DNA of 64,000 nucleotides from NCBI GenBank assembly GCA_006176705.1, contig QRFJ01000057.1, positions 277,712 to 341,711 of the forward strand, in the 5' to 3' direction. This DNA is from Cocos nucifera. Lineage: Eukaryota > Streptophyta > Magnoliopsida > Arecales > Arecaceae. The notes below the pieces were generated by a model that had not been told where the DNA came from, did not search any database, and was given only the letters and a program-made list of their open reading frames with translations. Each line of letters begins with the position of its first letter. Position 1 is the first letter of the stretch. Position numbers and translations under genes: made by a program. This document shows, in pieces, positions 50,675 to 63,113 of the stretch.

Positions 50675-52451
50675 TTATATGCATACTAGAATGTCTCAAG
50701 TATTAATAGTTTTAGAGAAATATATAATGGCCTTCATACAACAGACCTCATATGTACATTATGAGCGCCATAGCTGCATAAACAGCCATTATCTAATGCA
50801 AACCGCTATTGCAGGATTCAATGTTACTTTTGATTTAATATTTCTAAATTGGATCTACCATAATCATTACTTAAAAATAAATATTATTATTTATTTCAAT
50901 ATGAAGGATCACATTGTTGCTATTTCACTATTACTCATATATGCCATTACAATGACTAACAATGATCATTATAAAACAAAAGGATAATAATTTAAAGGAA
51001 ACATATCAAGGTTCATAATGGTTTTGAGCCACATTACCATATAGTCATGACAGTGCTGTGAGATTCATGTTTACAAGGGTAGCTGATTGGTGTAGACATC
51101 AGACCCGAGTTTCTTGAGGTTGGATGTCTAACATAAGGACAGCATAGGAGCTACATGTTGCATACAAGAGTGCTAAGATAACATGGGACAAATAATGCCA
51201 GGATCGGCACTAACCTTATCTGCTTCACCCAGTTTCTTGCAAATTCTTGCCTTTTGTTCATCTGATATATCGTCTGCATTAACGATCAACTCCAACAACT
51301 GAAATTGAAATTGAATCAGTGGCAGCTATGGATTAATAATAAAAAGGTGATATCAAAGTGAATTAGATGATGTAATAAAATGGTTACCTGGCAAAGCATC
51401 TGTGAAACTGGATATCCCTCTGCAATTATATTACTAACTTCTTTGTCTGCCGCATCAAAATCACCAGATTTGCAAGCCATAAGCAGTGACCGAACAACAT
51501 CCTGAGGGATTACCTGACAAATTATGTAAAAAAATGTCAGCAGAACCGAAATAACATATAAAGGACAAAAAAATGGATGCATCAAATTGAATGATCCTTG
51601 CTTCATTGATGTATAATCATCAATTCATCATGGTTTTAGTATTTCAGCAGTATAGAAGAACTGAAAGTCGGATAAGAGAGAATAAGTCAACATGAATTTT
51701 TGTTGCTTGGGAATGACACAGATAAATCGACTTTAGCATTGCCCTACAACACATATACCAAACAATTTTGAAGAGAAATAAAGTTTAAGGACCTGATGAG
51801 CACGGCAAAATATATGAATTTACAAGCCACTGCTTGGTAAAGTTAGCAACAAACAAATCAATATAGCTTTCTTTTTTTCAATTAATCAGTTAGCACCATT
51901 GAAAAAGGGGAATCTTTTAGACATTTTGAATCACAGAAATAATTTTCTTTATTTAGTTCCTAGGCAAGTGACATGTCCCAGCATTAAATTCTGCAGGAGG
52001 AAACATTGTGAAAACAAAAAGATCCTTATCTTCAGCCTGTCATTTGATAGATCTTCATTTATAGAAAGAGTAACTCACAGAACTTGAATAATTTTTGAGT
52101 TCATATGATTAACAGACTTTAACAGCATGCCATTACTTAAATAGTTGATCATTAGGCCACAGGCAGCATACCAATGATATCAGATAGGCTTTATCAAGGT
52201 GCACCCTACTAGTGTTGGAAAATGCTAAGCAAGTTGCTATCCAAGCGAAAATGACCCTCCCATGAATCAGTGTTGAATACCTCACCAAGGCAACTGCGGG
52301 CAAGAAAGAGAGCTAGTTGGTGGTGGTAGTGGATGGAAACACCGATCTTATCTCTACATGATATATCTTAGCCAAGCAACCCCCCAACACTTCCTTCACC
52401 TCGCCTGCCCCAAAAAAAAAAAAAAGAGGGGGGGGAGGGGGAGGGGGGGAG

Positions 52452-52497
<46 letters not shown>

Positions 52498-55400
52498 CTT
52501 GGAACCAGTCTCTAAGAAGAGGGTAGAAGACAAGGTCTGACATAGGGTAGACAGAAGGCTAAAGCATAGCATATCATTAATCTAAATTAAAACAACTTTG
52601 TAAGCACAATGTGACAGACTTAAGTGCAAGAATGACTTAGGCATACTCAATGACTCAAAGATGTGCCTAGAATTTAAGATCATATCAGCCAGGAAAAGCA
52701 ACAAAAAGAAAGCAACAAAAAAAATCATTTTTTCAAATAATTTTTAGAAAACTAATTTATTATATTGACAACTTGAAAAGCAAGTTTTTTGTTTCCTTCA
52801 TGGTGGTTTAGCAAATCAGAATTCTTAAAATTTACATGCTTTACCCTAAGGGTCCATTTGGTTGGGGATAATCTGGTACAGAAAAATGAATTTTACGTCA
52901 GATTACCATATTTGGTATGAAAAATTAAAGAGAGATATGGTAAAAAAAAATTGATGGGCCCATGCTTATTTTCCAAAAAGAGAAGGTAAAACAAATACTA
53001 TAGAGGGGTTAGTATTTGGTAAATTCCTGAGTGATGGTAATCCATACTTGACAAAAATATCCCTAATAAAGCTGCATATGTAATCATTAAATTTGTTATG
53101 ATGTCTTTCAAAATTCATTCAATAAAGAGCTTTTGCAAAAAAGTTAAGATGGAGATGACATTATGCAAAGGGCTATGTCATTATATCAAAACTAATTGGA
53201 CATGACAATAATATCCTAGTATTAAAAAAAAATATTTTATGTTGAAGGGCATATTTGTAAATTTTGTCATATTCCTATATAGGATTACCTTCAACTAAAC
53301 ATAGTATTTTTTTTCCAATGTCATTTTCTGGAGTAATTTTTCTACTAACTAAACATAGTAAAAAAATATTTTTCTTTGCAATCATTTTTCCAAATAAATG
53401 ATTCCCATGAATCATCAGATTATTCCGTAATTTGACATACCCCAACCAAACGGACCCTAAGGAATGCACTGATATTTTCATAGGATATTCACAAGTCAGA
53501 AGGGGATAAAAAAGTTTTCTAAATAATGAGTCAACATTCATTTGATAATAACTTGGTCTTTTTATGCAAAGCATAAATTAATAAGGGTCATCCCCAAATG
53601 GATGAATGGAGTGTCTATGTCAAGAGTAAGCGAGCCCAAAATTTTCATAATTTTCCAACACAATAATGGACACTACAAGAAGCAATCCAAAAGGAATACA
53701 TGATAAAATTTGCAAGAGCATAAGTGAAAATTCAATACCCCAGAAACACTAATTAGGTCTTCGGAAGAAATAGTTGATCCAAATAGGCGAGCTGCACTCT
53801 GAAAGATTTCAAAGACACAAAAATGGATAAGCAATTATTCATTTTGAGAATCTGAGATATTGGTGATCTCTAAATAAAATAAAAGCAAAATTAATCACCT
53901 TGAGATGAATCTAAACAAAGATAAATGTAAAATGTAAGTTAAAGAAGAGAAATGCAATACCTGCAAATACGTAATTGCACGGCGAAGATCACCTTGAGAG
54001 ATGGAGCTTAGAGTAGAAAGAGCCTAGATTGATGCATAAACAACACTGAATGTGTTAAAGCTAACAATGAATGCAGTGAAAAGCTTAATGGTAACAACTA
54101 CTGTACCTCAGAATCCAGAGTAAGGCCTTCCTCTTTGCAAATGTGCAAAATACGATTACTCATGATTTCTTCAGAAAGAGGCTTAAACCTAAACTTTGCA
54201 CATCTGGAAGCCAGCGGCTCTATAATCCTATATAATAGAAATTAAAAAAATCATCCACTAATTACAAGCATACAATGCATATGTTATGTCAGTAGTAAAA
54301 AAGAAATCACCTGCTGATATAGTTACATATAAAGAAGAATCTTGTAACTTTGGAGTAAGTTTCCATGGTACGCCTCAAAGCATTCTGTAAGGCAGATTTG
54401 TGCAACCAGCACCCCATTAAAAGCAGCAATAGCACCACAAGAAACTAAACTAAAGAAGTAAAGGCAATTGGATGCAATAATATACTTGTGCATCTTCAGT
54501 CATTGAATCAGCCTCATCTAGGATAATGATCTTGTAAGGTGGGCATGGATAACCACTACAACAAATCAGACAACAATTTAGAAGAAATTAAAGAAACAAT
54601 TACAAGTCAAGGCAAACAGATATATCTTTATTTTAAATTAGTATGAACTTTACCCTTGTCGAGATCCAGAACCCACAGCAACAGCAGCAAAATCTTTGAT
54701 TTTTGTCCGCACAACATTAATTCCACGATCATCACTTGCATTAAGTTCTAGAACCCTTGATTTGTACATTTCTGGTCTGTTCGAATCATTTATTAAAGAA
54801 AAAAGACTTCTAATTAAGCCCTGCAACTTACAAGCTTATCAAAGAAGAAGAAGAAGAAGAGGAAGAGGAAGAGGAAATTCTTAAGACGTGTTGCAGATTC
54901 ACAATGTAAGTGCTGGAAACTAGGCATGAGGCATATACCAAGCTACCAACTGCATCTATTGGGTTCCAGGATCTTAACATGACCCAAATGCTGGACCAGA
55001 GTCAAATCCCTCAAGTATTGAACCAGCTAAGGCAAAACTTGATGAGTTGCTTATTAAGTGGCATTTCTTTTACCAGCAGTTGAGCACAGCCATCGGTAAT
55101 AATGAGTTATAAAGCCACAGTGATGCTTTGCCTCCCTATAATTCAACAACAACACTAGTATGGTACAGGTCACTTTGGTTGTGTAGATAATTTATAAGCA
55201 GCCGCAAGTATAGGTGAAGTTTGAAGAACTTGAGCAAGTACTTTCCTCTCTGCATAACTTTGCGCATAGAAAGAATTTTTAATATGAAGTTGGCTGTAAT
55301 ATTTATAATGTCAAAAGGAGTTTTCCAAACAAACTCCATAATGGGGCAAACTTCAGGAAGAAAAAGAACTCTTAAGAACTCGATGAACACCATGAACTCT

Positions 55401-56707
55401 ATGAACTAAGCCAGACATATCTCGAAATGGTGGATCCAAACTGGAGATACCAAACAGATGGGAAAAGCAAGATTCACCACAGCTTCAAAGTAAAGCTTTT
55501 CTATGTAAGACTCGAAAAGAACAAACCTATAACAAACAAAAGAAAGGCCATCGAAGAAACATGATCAACAACAAAATTCTGGCTTTATGTGTTTGGCTGT
55601 AAATAAATCAAGTTGTAATTAAGAAAGTTTGAAAATGTTCTATGCTTGGTTATCAGGCTAAATTATCTATCAACGGGTTACAAGTTCTTGGTCCAATAAA
55701 CTTTGAGAAAGAAAAAGGCTTAGCATGAAAACTAAAAAGCCAGCAATAGACCAAAAGATCTAACTTACAGAATACATAGTTTGAAGTTATTAATGTGCTA
55801 AGACGAATACGTACACGACCTACATTCATCTACATAAACTATAAGGCCTAGATCCAAGATTTAACATGCACTCGCTGAATGATATGCTATAATACATATT
55901 AAAGAAGTGCTGTGAGCCCCCCCTGTAAATTTTTGATGTCTTTTATCCTGAAAGATTGTTAGTCACTTGATAAGATGTCCTCTTGCTAACAAGTACTGAC
56001 CCAAAACTTAACCCATGAATGAAATGTAGGAAAAATTTTTAGCTAGAGGTAAAGCTTTCACCAACATAAATGAATCAAAAGTCATCGTCTTCACAAATAG
56101 ATACAGGGCCAACCAAAACTTTGAAGAAATCCAGAATAGCGATTAGACTTGGAATTCCCAAAATCAAGATTAAAACAAAACTAATAAAAGGAACATATTC
56201 TAAAAAATCAAGAGAAGTAATAAAAAATTCCAGCTCCCTGACTAGGGCATCAACGATTTCTAAGCCTAAATTAACGCGATTCATTAATGGGATTTGTGGA
56301 GCTCCTGAGAAATAATGCTTACCCGTAGAGTTGGTGGGCGATGGCGAGAGCAGTGGTGGTCTTCCCCGTTCCAGGAGGGCCGTAGAAGAGCATGTGAGGG
56401 CACTGCACCGAGAGATAAAGTTGGAAAACATCGAATCAATGTTATACGGGATAAAAGGAACGAAAGGGAATAGGGCGGATGAGGGGTTATCTCTCACGTT
56501 GGCAGTCTCGAGGGTGTTGGTGAGGACACGCACGACCTCGTCCTGGTGAGCCACGTCCTTCACTTGCTTCGGTCGGCTGCAACATCCCCAGGAAGAGAGA
56601 AAGGAATGGGTAAAGAGGAGACATGAAGAGAGTACGACGAGAAAGAGAAGGAAGAGAGAGTACTATTTCTCCACCCATGGCTGGGAGCTTGGTACTACGG
56701 GCGCCAT
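50505..56707 (-). CDS. RFC4: Replication factor C small subunit (RFC4; RFC2 in rice naming), complete
   Basis: Twelve minus-strand exons: 56664-56707, 56498-56576, 56323-56402, 54654-54776, 54486-54555, 54311-54384, 54107-54227, 53961-54023, 53739-53798, 51388-51513, 51215-51298 and 50505-50606. They join in phase to 341 codons plus stop (Arabidopsis counterpart about 339 aa). The subunit is part of the five-subunit clamp loader that uses ATP to load PCNA onto primed DNA in the nucleus. Visible motifs: the N-terminal PWVEKYRP box, Walker A GPPGTGKT at 49-56, the LNASDDRG box, Walker B IIILDEAD at 118-125, the arginine-finger SRC motif at 164-166, then GDLRRAITYLQSAARLFGS and the C-terminal collar helices ending DGADEYLQLMDVA. 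All catalytic residues are intact. Introns 3 (1.5 kb) and 9 (2.2 kb) are the long ones, the latter with a MITE. Numbering of RFC subunits differs between plants and animals. Confidence 0.95.
50638..50671. repeat. (TA)n microsatellite next to the last RFC4 exon
   Basis: About 17 TA repeats in the last RFC4 intron, ending some 30 bases upstream (in gene orientation) of the acceptor of the terminal exon at 50606, so it sits where branch point and polypyrimidine tract belong. Confidence 0.9.
52411..52493. repeat. 83-bp pure purine tract A(n)-G-rich-(GA)n in RFC4 intron 9
   Basis: A run of A, then blocks of 4-9 G separated by single A, then about 18 GA repeats, all purine on the plus strand (all pyrimidine on the RFC4 sense strand). 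Four or more G blocks in a short span could fold as a quadruplex, and the mirror-like GA part could form triplex DNA. Confidence 0.95.
52847..53460. mobile_element. Tourist/PIF-Harbinger-like MITE (608 bp) in RFC4 intron 9
   Basis: The body is 52850-53457, flanked by TAA on both sides (52847-52849 and 53458-53460). Terminal inverted repeats are GGGTCCATTTGGTTGGGG on the left and the complement of GGGTCCGTTTGGTTGGGG on the right, differing at one base of 18. A TAA/TTA target duplication with GG(G/C)...GTTTGGTT ends is the classic Tourist signature. No transposase inside. Confidence 0.92.
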
Positions 56708-57558
56708 TTCCGGACGCCCTTCGCCTTTCCTCTTTGCCTAGCCTTTCTTCCGGAAAATTTTAGCGGGATGATGGGGGTGTAATCGGCGTTAGGGCCCGTA
56801 ATATGACACTGGTACTACCTGGGAGCACAGCCATCACGAGTGGAATGATCAGGCCGTGATGCTCATGGACGGCCGTGATCTCTTAGTAAACAAAATGTGA
56901 GTGGCCTGGTGGGGAACGGGGTTGGGCCGAGCCACATGCATTTTGGTGCCCGTATCCACTTCCAAACGCGGTCGTTTCTTCTGGCTCCTTTTTAACTTTT
57001 AAGTAAATAAATTTAATAATACCATATATTTAATTATAATATTTTTAATTTATTTTAAATATATTAATTTATCAAATCGGTAAAGTTTTTAATGGTTGGG
57101 CCATGAAATCGGACCGCATCTTCGCCAAGGACTAAGAATATGTAATAAGCAACATGATGGTGTGGTAATGGCGGTAATGAAGAATAGAGCCACAAAAAAA
57201 AAATGAAGAAAAAAAAAAAGAGAGAGAAACAGTAAAGAAGGTCGACCATTAATGCAAATAAGTTCATGCGGATCAAACTGTAGAGATGATATTCTTCTCT
57301 CTCTTCTATCTTTTATTTATTTATTTATTTATTTTCCATAAGATGGATGAATTATACATGCAAATATATTCAACAAAATAAAATATCATGAGAAGCAACT
57401 AAAATATCCAATAAATCAATCCATAATACTCCTTCGAAATGCCCCATAATAGAGGAGACAACCCTAATCCATATTTCTCTTCTATTAGATATGTTTAGTA
57501 TCTATTAATGTAGCCAATCACCATCAGCCACGTGACAACAGTAAAAAGATTATCAGTC
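56708..57558. other. Upstream region of RFC4
   Basis: The first 250 bases upstream of the RFC4 start are GC-richer and presumably promoter. Beyond that the sequence is AT-rich, with a (TTTA)n run at about 57312-57334. No TATA box stands out and no gene is seen. Confidence 0.4.
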
Positions 57559-57984
57559 TGATGATATATCAAATATGATAACTAACAGTTATTGAAATAA
57601 GGTCAGTAAAATATTGATCTAGAACTGTTCATATCAAGACCAAATATAGCATGTTACTACTTTATTAACAATTCAAATTGATAATACACCATATAGACAA
57701 GTCATATTGAAAAATTATCATTCTCGAAACTATGCTAGGGCCCAAAAACTTGCTATTATTAAATGAGATCAATCTTTAACCATCCTGCAAATGGCCACAC
57801 AAACGGAGATTGGCAATTCACCGCCCTGGCAATCTTCATCCAGGCAGACTAAAAGCATTTCTGTTGAAATCGGTTTATCACCGATCTCACCAGTGATCAG
57901 CGACAGTATTATCCTGGAGTGAAATCGGCTAAAAGCTGACCTACCAACACGGCATCCAACTCAGCATCGAGAAGAATCTATAAT

Positions 57985-58976
57985 TCTCCAATTAAGACTA
58001 GAAATGGATCGGGCTGGGTCGGGCCATACCCCTGCATGAGCCCAACCCGACATAATATTTCAGGCTTCAGATCGAACTTAGGCCCAATTTTTTTAAAAAA
58101 TATAGGTTCGAGCTCGACCCGAGCCTGGCTCCAAGCCCAATTAGGCCAACCCACTTTGCTCTCACAACTTTCTTGGTGATGGGGTAGGTCGATGGTGATG
58201 ACAGAGCATGATGAAAGGAGGGGGGCGGTGACGTCAATGGAGTGCGACGAAGAGAGGGGCATGATGGAGGTTGAGGAGGAGCAACGGAGGAGGGGAGCGA
58301 TGGAGGTGGGGGAGAGATGCGACAAAGGTGGGGAGGAGTGCCGGAAGGAGGACACAACGGAGGTGGGGGAGGGCGTGACAAAGGTGGGGGAGGAGGCACC
58401 AGAGGAAGGGCATAGGGAGAGGCACAATAGAGGTGGGGGAGGAGGTGACGGAGGGAGGAGAGTGACGGAGGTGGGGGAGGGGCGTGACAAAGATGGGGGA
58501 GGAGGTGCCGAAGGGAGGGGTGCGGGGAGGGGCACAACGGAGGTGGGAAGGAGGCGATGAAGGGAGGGAGCGACGGAGGTGGAGAGGGGTGCGATGAAGA
58601 TGGAGGAGGTGCCGGAGGGAGGGGCATGGGGAGAGGCACGATAGAGGTAGGGGAGGAGATGGAGGGAGCGACGCGAAAGAGGTGGGGGAGGGGTGTAATA
58701 GAGGTCAACGAAGGCAGATCGGGCATGGGTTGAGTTCATGAGGGCTGGGGTGGGGGGAGGGGCGTTGGGTGGGGTGGGTCGAGCGTGGGTGGGTTTTAAA
58801 TGGGTCAGGCCCAGGCCGGACCAAAGATAGGCTCGAGCTCGGCTCAAAAATAAAACGAGCTCTATTTTTTTGACCCGAGTCCAACCTAAATAATTTCTGG
58901 CTGAGCCCGATTCAAAGCTGGCCCAACCTGATGGGCCTTAGGTCGGCCCAAGCCAACTTCCAGTCCTATCTCCAAT
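57985..58976. mobile_element. hAT-like non-autonomous element (976 bp) with perfect 8-bp target duplication
   Basis: The body is 57993-58968, bracketed by identical TCTCCAAT 8-mers (57985-57992 and 58969-58976). Ends are imperfect inverted repeats: TAAGACTAGAAATGG on the left and the complement of TAGGACTGGAAGTTGG on the right, both leading into GGGCTGGGTCGGGCC-like and GGCCCAACC-like inverted segments. The hAT signature is clear. The interior is a G-rich minisatellite; there is no transposase. Confidence 0.88.
58200..58720. repeat. G-rich minisatellite (GGAGGTGGGGGAGG core)
   Basis: About 520 bases of diverged repeats built on GGAGGTGGGGGAGG spaced by GCGTGACAAAG, GGCACAA and similar words. 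Dense G4-G5 runs make the plus strand a candidate quadruplex former. Its complement produces long Pro/Ser frames (58067-58726 and 57978-58847 minus) that are artefacts of the repeat. Confidence 0.85.
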
Positions 58977-59473
58977 TTTTGCATAGCTATCATCTAGGTA
59001 GGCTATAGCTATCTTCTAGCAACTTCATGACTAAATTTCACGTGGACTAACAGACCACAACTGCCACCAAACTGACAAGTTCATTACAATAAACTAATTG
59101 CCTAACAAACTTTGAACGGTCTATACAGCCTAAGCAAGTTTTTCTCTATAAATAGAGAAATAGAGTATTCTTTCGGAAGGTAAGTCTCAGCATAAGATTC
59201 ACAGAATCGATGCTCTACTGAAATATACTCTCGACTTCTCCACCAAAGGAAGATCGGATCCCTTTTTCACTTAAATTTTCTTTTCTTATCTTTTGATCTT
59301 CCATTTATACTATCCATTCTCAAGACCTCGGCTAACTTAGATATTGGAGAATTCTAAATCGGAGAATATCCCATCGATTTTTGAGACTTTCTTACAGGTT
59401 GGTCATGATCAACCCAATCTAACTCTTCAGCACGTCTTCTCCAACGATCTGAAGTCTTGCTGCAATGGTATTC

Positions 59474-62400
59474 AAAAAGACATACTTCTTTAAAGTTCTC
59501 TAAATGTCATATAGTAGGAGGATGCATCAACCATTCTCCTTTGTCCCGAATCCACCTAACTAGGATAGCTTAATCATCTTTGATGGCTATGAGGTCAACT
59601 CTCAAAACTAACCTTGCTTTGATAATACACGCCCAAGCTATCCTTAGTTTTGCTCTAGAAATCGAGATATCAAACTTCCACCAACAATAATAAACCTAGA
59701 ATCTGATCCTCGAATCATAAATCTTGCTCCACAATCCATTACCACCATCAATCCTATCAAAGTTGATCTTAATAAAATTCGAGAGAGAAGAATCTTAGAT
59801 GATGAAAACCAGATTACTAGAAGAGCAAAAGAGGAGTCCCAAATATATCGAGCCATCATAGTATTTTTAACAAAAGATGGATGTGAATAATTTTGCGGCT
59901 TGAATTGGAGATCCATCCAGAATAAACCTTACCAGATGACTAAAATTCCTAGCTAGCCATGTCTCTCTTTTTCTCTTCAACGATGTCTTAAGGCTCCTTT
60001 TGTCAGTATATTTCATGAAATGGAAATAAAAGAAGAAGTAACGGCGGATATGCACGTTTCTTTGGTAAGAAAAGGTGGAGATGTTTGGAAACGGAGTCCC
60101 TTGCACGTAGAGCTGGGAAAACCTTCATTTATTGGCCAGGAAACGAGAGACAGAGGCAATCAGCATCATCCATGATAATATTTTTTACTTTCTTTTATTT
60201 TCCAGTGAAGATTCTCTTCTTCTTCTTCCAAAAAATGAAAGATCACATGCCTCGTTTAGGTTAATACCTAATTCCTTATAACACCCATTTCCAATCAATA
60301 GCTACGAAACAGCATATACTAAATGTACAGTTGATCATCAAATAATAGATACATATGGTAGATGGGGAGAAAGGAGCTAGTTTTTTCGTGGTCGGCAGAG
60401 GGAGGACTAGTTTAGCTGGTCTTTTAAATAGCGCTGCCCGCGTTCGTTTCCACTCAAATGAAAAAAAAAAAAAAAGAAGAAGAAAACAGTGCAGTTTATA
60501 AGATTTCATATGGGGACAACGTCCCGGCCGCGGAGACCGCTTCGCTTTCAGAGGGCTTTATAAAGCAAGAAGTCATCGGTATTCCACGCAAGCGTTGTCT
60601 GAATTCAAGATACGAACTTCCATGTAACTCGCTTTGGCATGATGCATGCTTCTTCTCAGCACTTCTCGCATGTTTTTTTTTTTCTTTTTTGGGCAAGAGT
60701 TCACACGTTGTTTGACTGCATTCCGAGTGCAATTGAGGGCCCTGACGAAGGCCATCGGCCTCAGTACTTTTTGACGTGTTGTCCTAATAACTCTAGCCGT
60801 TCAGGCTTTAGTTGATAAACAAACGCTAAATTAGTTAGCTAAGCATGGATTTCTCCCAAATATGGGGAATGCTCTTGGCCCCGACTTTTCTCTTGGGTGA
60901 GACCACAAGCATCGCATCTTTCTATACTCTTCTCCCCATGACTCTTTTTTTATGTTAAATTAGAGGCTTTGTATTGATAGGGCTCTTCTTTCACCAGACC
61001 ATTATTCCTAAAAAGAGTAGATGAATTATTTAAAAAATCTACCAAGATAAGTAGTTATTCAGAAATTTATTTCTGTAAATTATCAAATAATCTTGCTCGA
61101 GATTTCATAATAAATAAAGTCCCATCTCTCTTTCTTATTTAATATGGAGAAAAGTCATCATTGAGAGATTTATAGATTGTAGTTATTGGTTGCTTAAGAG
61201 TAGGCTAAAATATCTTATATTAATTTCATTGGATTATTGTGGTAGTTTTTTTTTTTTTTTGTACATTAATATAGCATGACTAGATAGGGTATTTGGGAAA
61301 TAATACATTTAGTGGCCATCATCCATTACTTCCTACCAAATCATGTGACCGTCCCCTTTTATTTTGCTTTCATTTGAATGATGATTGGGGTACTAAATAA
61401 TATTATAGTTGTTAGATATGGAAAAGCAATGCAACATATTTAGTTATGACAACTATTGGTTTTAAAAATAGTTAGACACGAAGAATAAGAATTGCATCCA
61501 TACGACATTGCAATTATGCACTTTTCTCTATACACAATAATATGAGGAAATAATTATGACAATACATATATGTTAGTATATATATACTAAAATTTATGTT
61601 TTGATTATGCAAAGCTTCCTGTTTATCAAGTGGACATCCATATTAATAACATTACTAGTATATAACTAGTGCAGGATATTTTTTATCCAAAAAAATATAG
61701 CATCCCTAAAATATTATTTTTTATTAGTTATTTAATCATCTAAAAAGAAGATATTGTTATTAATCAATGTAATTTTTATTTTATTATTGAGTATTTTTAC
61801 TAGTTTTCAATAAAATATAATATTTAATAATATAATAATATAAATAATAATATTATTTTTTAGATATTATTAATAAAAATATTATAATTTTTATAAATAA
61901 TGATAGAGCCTCATTCATCTTTTATCGGTAAAACATTGGATGGTAGCCAACCCCACTTACTATATTGCCTCACGTGCCTCATAACTAATTGGTGGGCTTG
62001 AGACTTCATGAATAAAAGTAAATCTCATAAATGCTCCCATAAAATATATTCTTTTTGTTTACATCATGAAAATATCCTCCATTTCATCATTAAATTAAAT
62101 ACCATTGATGAGGTATGAAATAATTATTACAGTATTATATAGATGGCTAAATAACATACAAATATGGCACCCATATGCTTCCATGAAATATTTTTTATTT
62201 TATTCCACATAAAATACCATTTATTTCATCATTGAATTAAATTAATATATGAATACATCATAAATAAAAATAAAATATTATAAATGCTTTCATTAAATAC
62301 CTTTTATTTTCTTCTACACCATGAAAATACCTTCAATTTTATTCTTGAATTAAATATAATATTTATAAAATTGTATAGGTGGCAAAATAATATATATATA

Positions 62401-62580
62401 TATGTGTGTGTGTGTTAGATATGTTAGATTAATAGAGCTTTTTATTTTGGATAATATATAATAGATTGTTAGTATTTTTTTTTTAACAATAGTACTATTT
62501 AAAATTTATTTTATAAAATATTTTTTTATATTTATTATATTATATTTTATTTTTATAATCTATAATAATTATATCTTAAA
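59474..62580. other. Gene-poor, AT-rich intergenic region
   Basis: No gene is supported. A weak gag-like frame on the plus strand ends near 59889. Homopolymer runs lie at about 60461 (A15) and 61245 (T14). From about 60950 the sequence is very AT-rich, with a (TA)n(TG)n run at about 62392-62415. Confidence 0.45.
61980..62390. repeat. Three degenerate tandem units of about 120 bp
   Basis: The words AAATGCTCCCAT / ATATGCTTCCAT / AAATGCTTTCAT, then CATGAAAATA-C-TC-ATTT-ATC-TTGAATTAAAT, recur near 62030, 62175 and 62285. The units are diverged but in the same order, so this is an old tandem array. Confidence 0.55.
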
Positions 62581-62717
62581 AACAATTAAAAAATGAACTG
62601 CACCTTCGCGTCTCCCTCACGCTAATCCCAACGAATTTATCCTTAGAAAGATATTGTTGTACCTTCAGCGTGCAGCCACCGACGGCCAGCCCTTTTATTC
62701 TCACATGCATCGTTCGA

Positions 62718-62865
62718 TGACGTGTTACTCGCTTACCGTGCCCAATCAAAATTCCATGCGGCAATCAACCGTAGGGACTCCCACGATAGCTAAATTTCAC
62801 CGTCGAAGTATTTTACCTGTCGCCGAAAATACTTATAAAAACACGACAGTCCGAACCCACGAGCC
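62718..62865 (+). promoter_or_regulatory. Putative promoter of a plus-strand gene entering the right edge
   Basis: In order: a bZIP-like TGACGTGT (62718-62725), CCAAT (62742-62746) and a TATA box TTATAAAAAC (62833-62842). Spacing is right for a start site near 62865. Base composition turns GC-rich here after kilobases of AT-rich DNA, as at the other genes in the window. Confidence 0.6.
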
Positions 62866-63113
62866 GCAAGCGCGTCTCCGACTCGGCCCCGTCTCTCTCC
62901 CCCCCACCTCCTCCCCCTTTCTCCCTCTTCCCCATTCTTCTTCTCCCTACTCTCCTCTCTCTCCTGTCTTTTGCTCGCCTTTGGGAACCCTAAGGAGGTC
63001 TTCAAGCGCGTCGACCTCGCTTCTTGCGGCCATTCTGGGAGGCATAGTGGGGGACGATCGCTTCTCCATCGTCATCTGCGATCCTTGCGATCTATGCGCT
63101 GCATCTGATGCAA
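62866..63113 (+). other. Putative first (leader) exon of the right-edge gene
   Basis: A C/T-rich start (CTCTCTCCCCCCCACC and on) is followed by a normal-composition part and a strong donor GATGCAA/GTAAGA with the exon edge at 63113. A short uORF (ATGCGCTGCATCTGA) lies near its end, and a second ATG sits five bases before the donor (ATGCAA), so coding may start in this exon and continue elsewhere. The product cannot be told from this window. Confidence 0.5.

Larger units (their letters stand above)
57559..59473 (+). mobile_element. LTR-like retroelement fragment split by a hAT-like insertion
   Basis: After removing the hAT-like element, roughly 0.93 kb of sequence has LTR character. It has a TATA box (TATAAATAG at 59147-59155), a downstream leader-like region, and a TGCTGCA end followed by TGGTATTC (59466-59473), which recalls the plant initiator-Met primer site TGGTATCAGAGC. 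The left end near 57559 (TGATGATATA) is a guess. On the plus strand after it, an open charged frame to about 59889 may be a gag remnant. No second LTR was seen. Confidence 0.35.

Noticed and set aside
52313..52543. Poly-Ser/Leu and poly-Arg/Glu frames in RFC4 intron 9
   Set aside because: Translations of the homopurine tract.
57978..58847. Long Pro/Ser/Leu-rich open frames (289 and 219 aa) on the minus strand
   Set aside because: They are the complement of the G-rich minisatellite inside a hAT-like element. Two overlapping frames are open for the same compositional reason and there is no domain.
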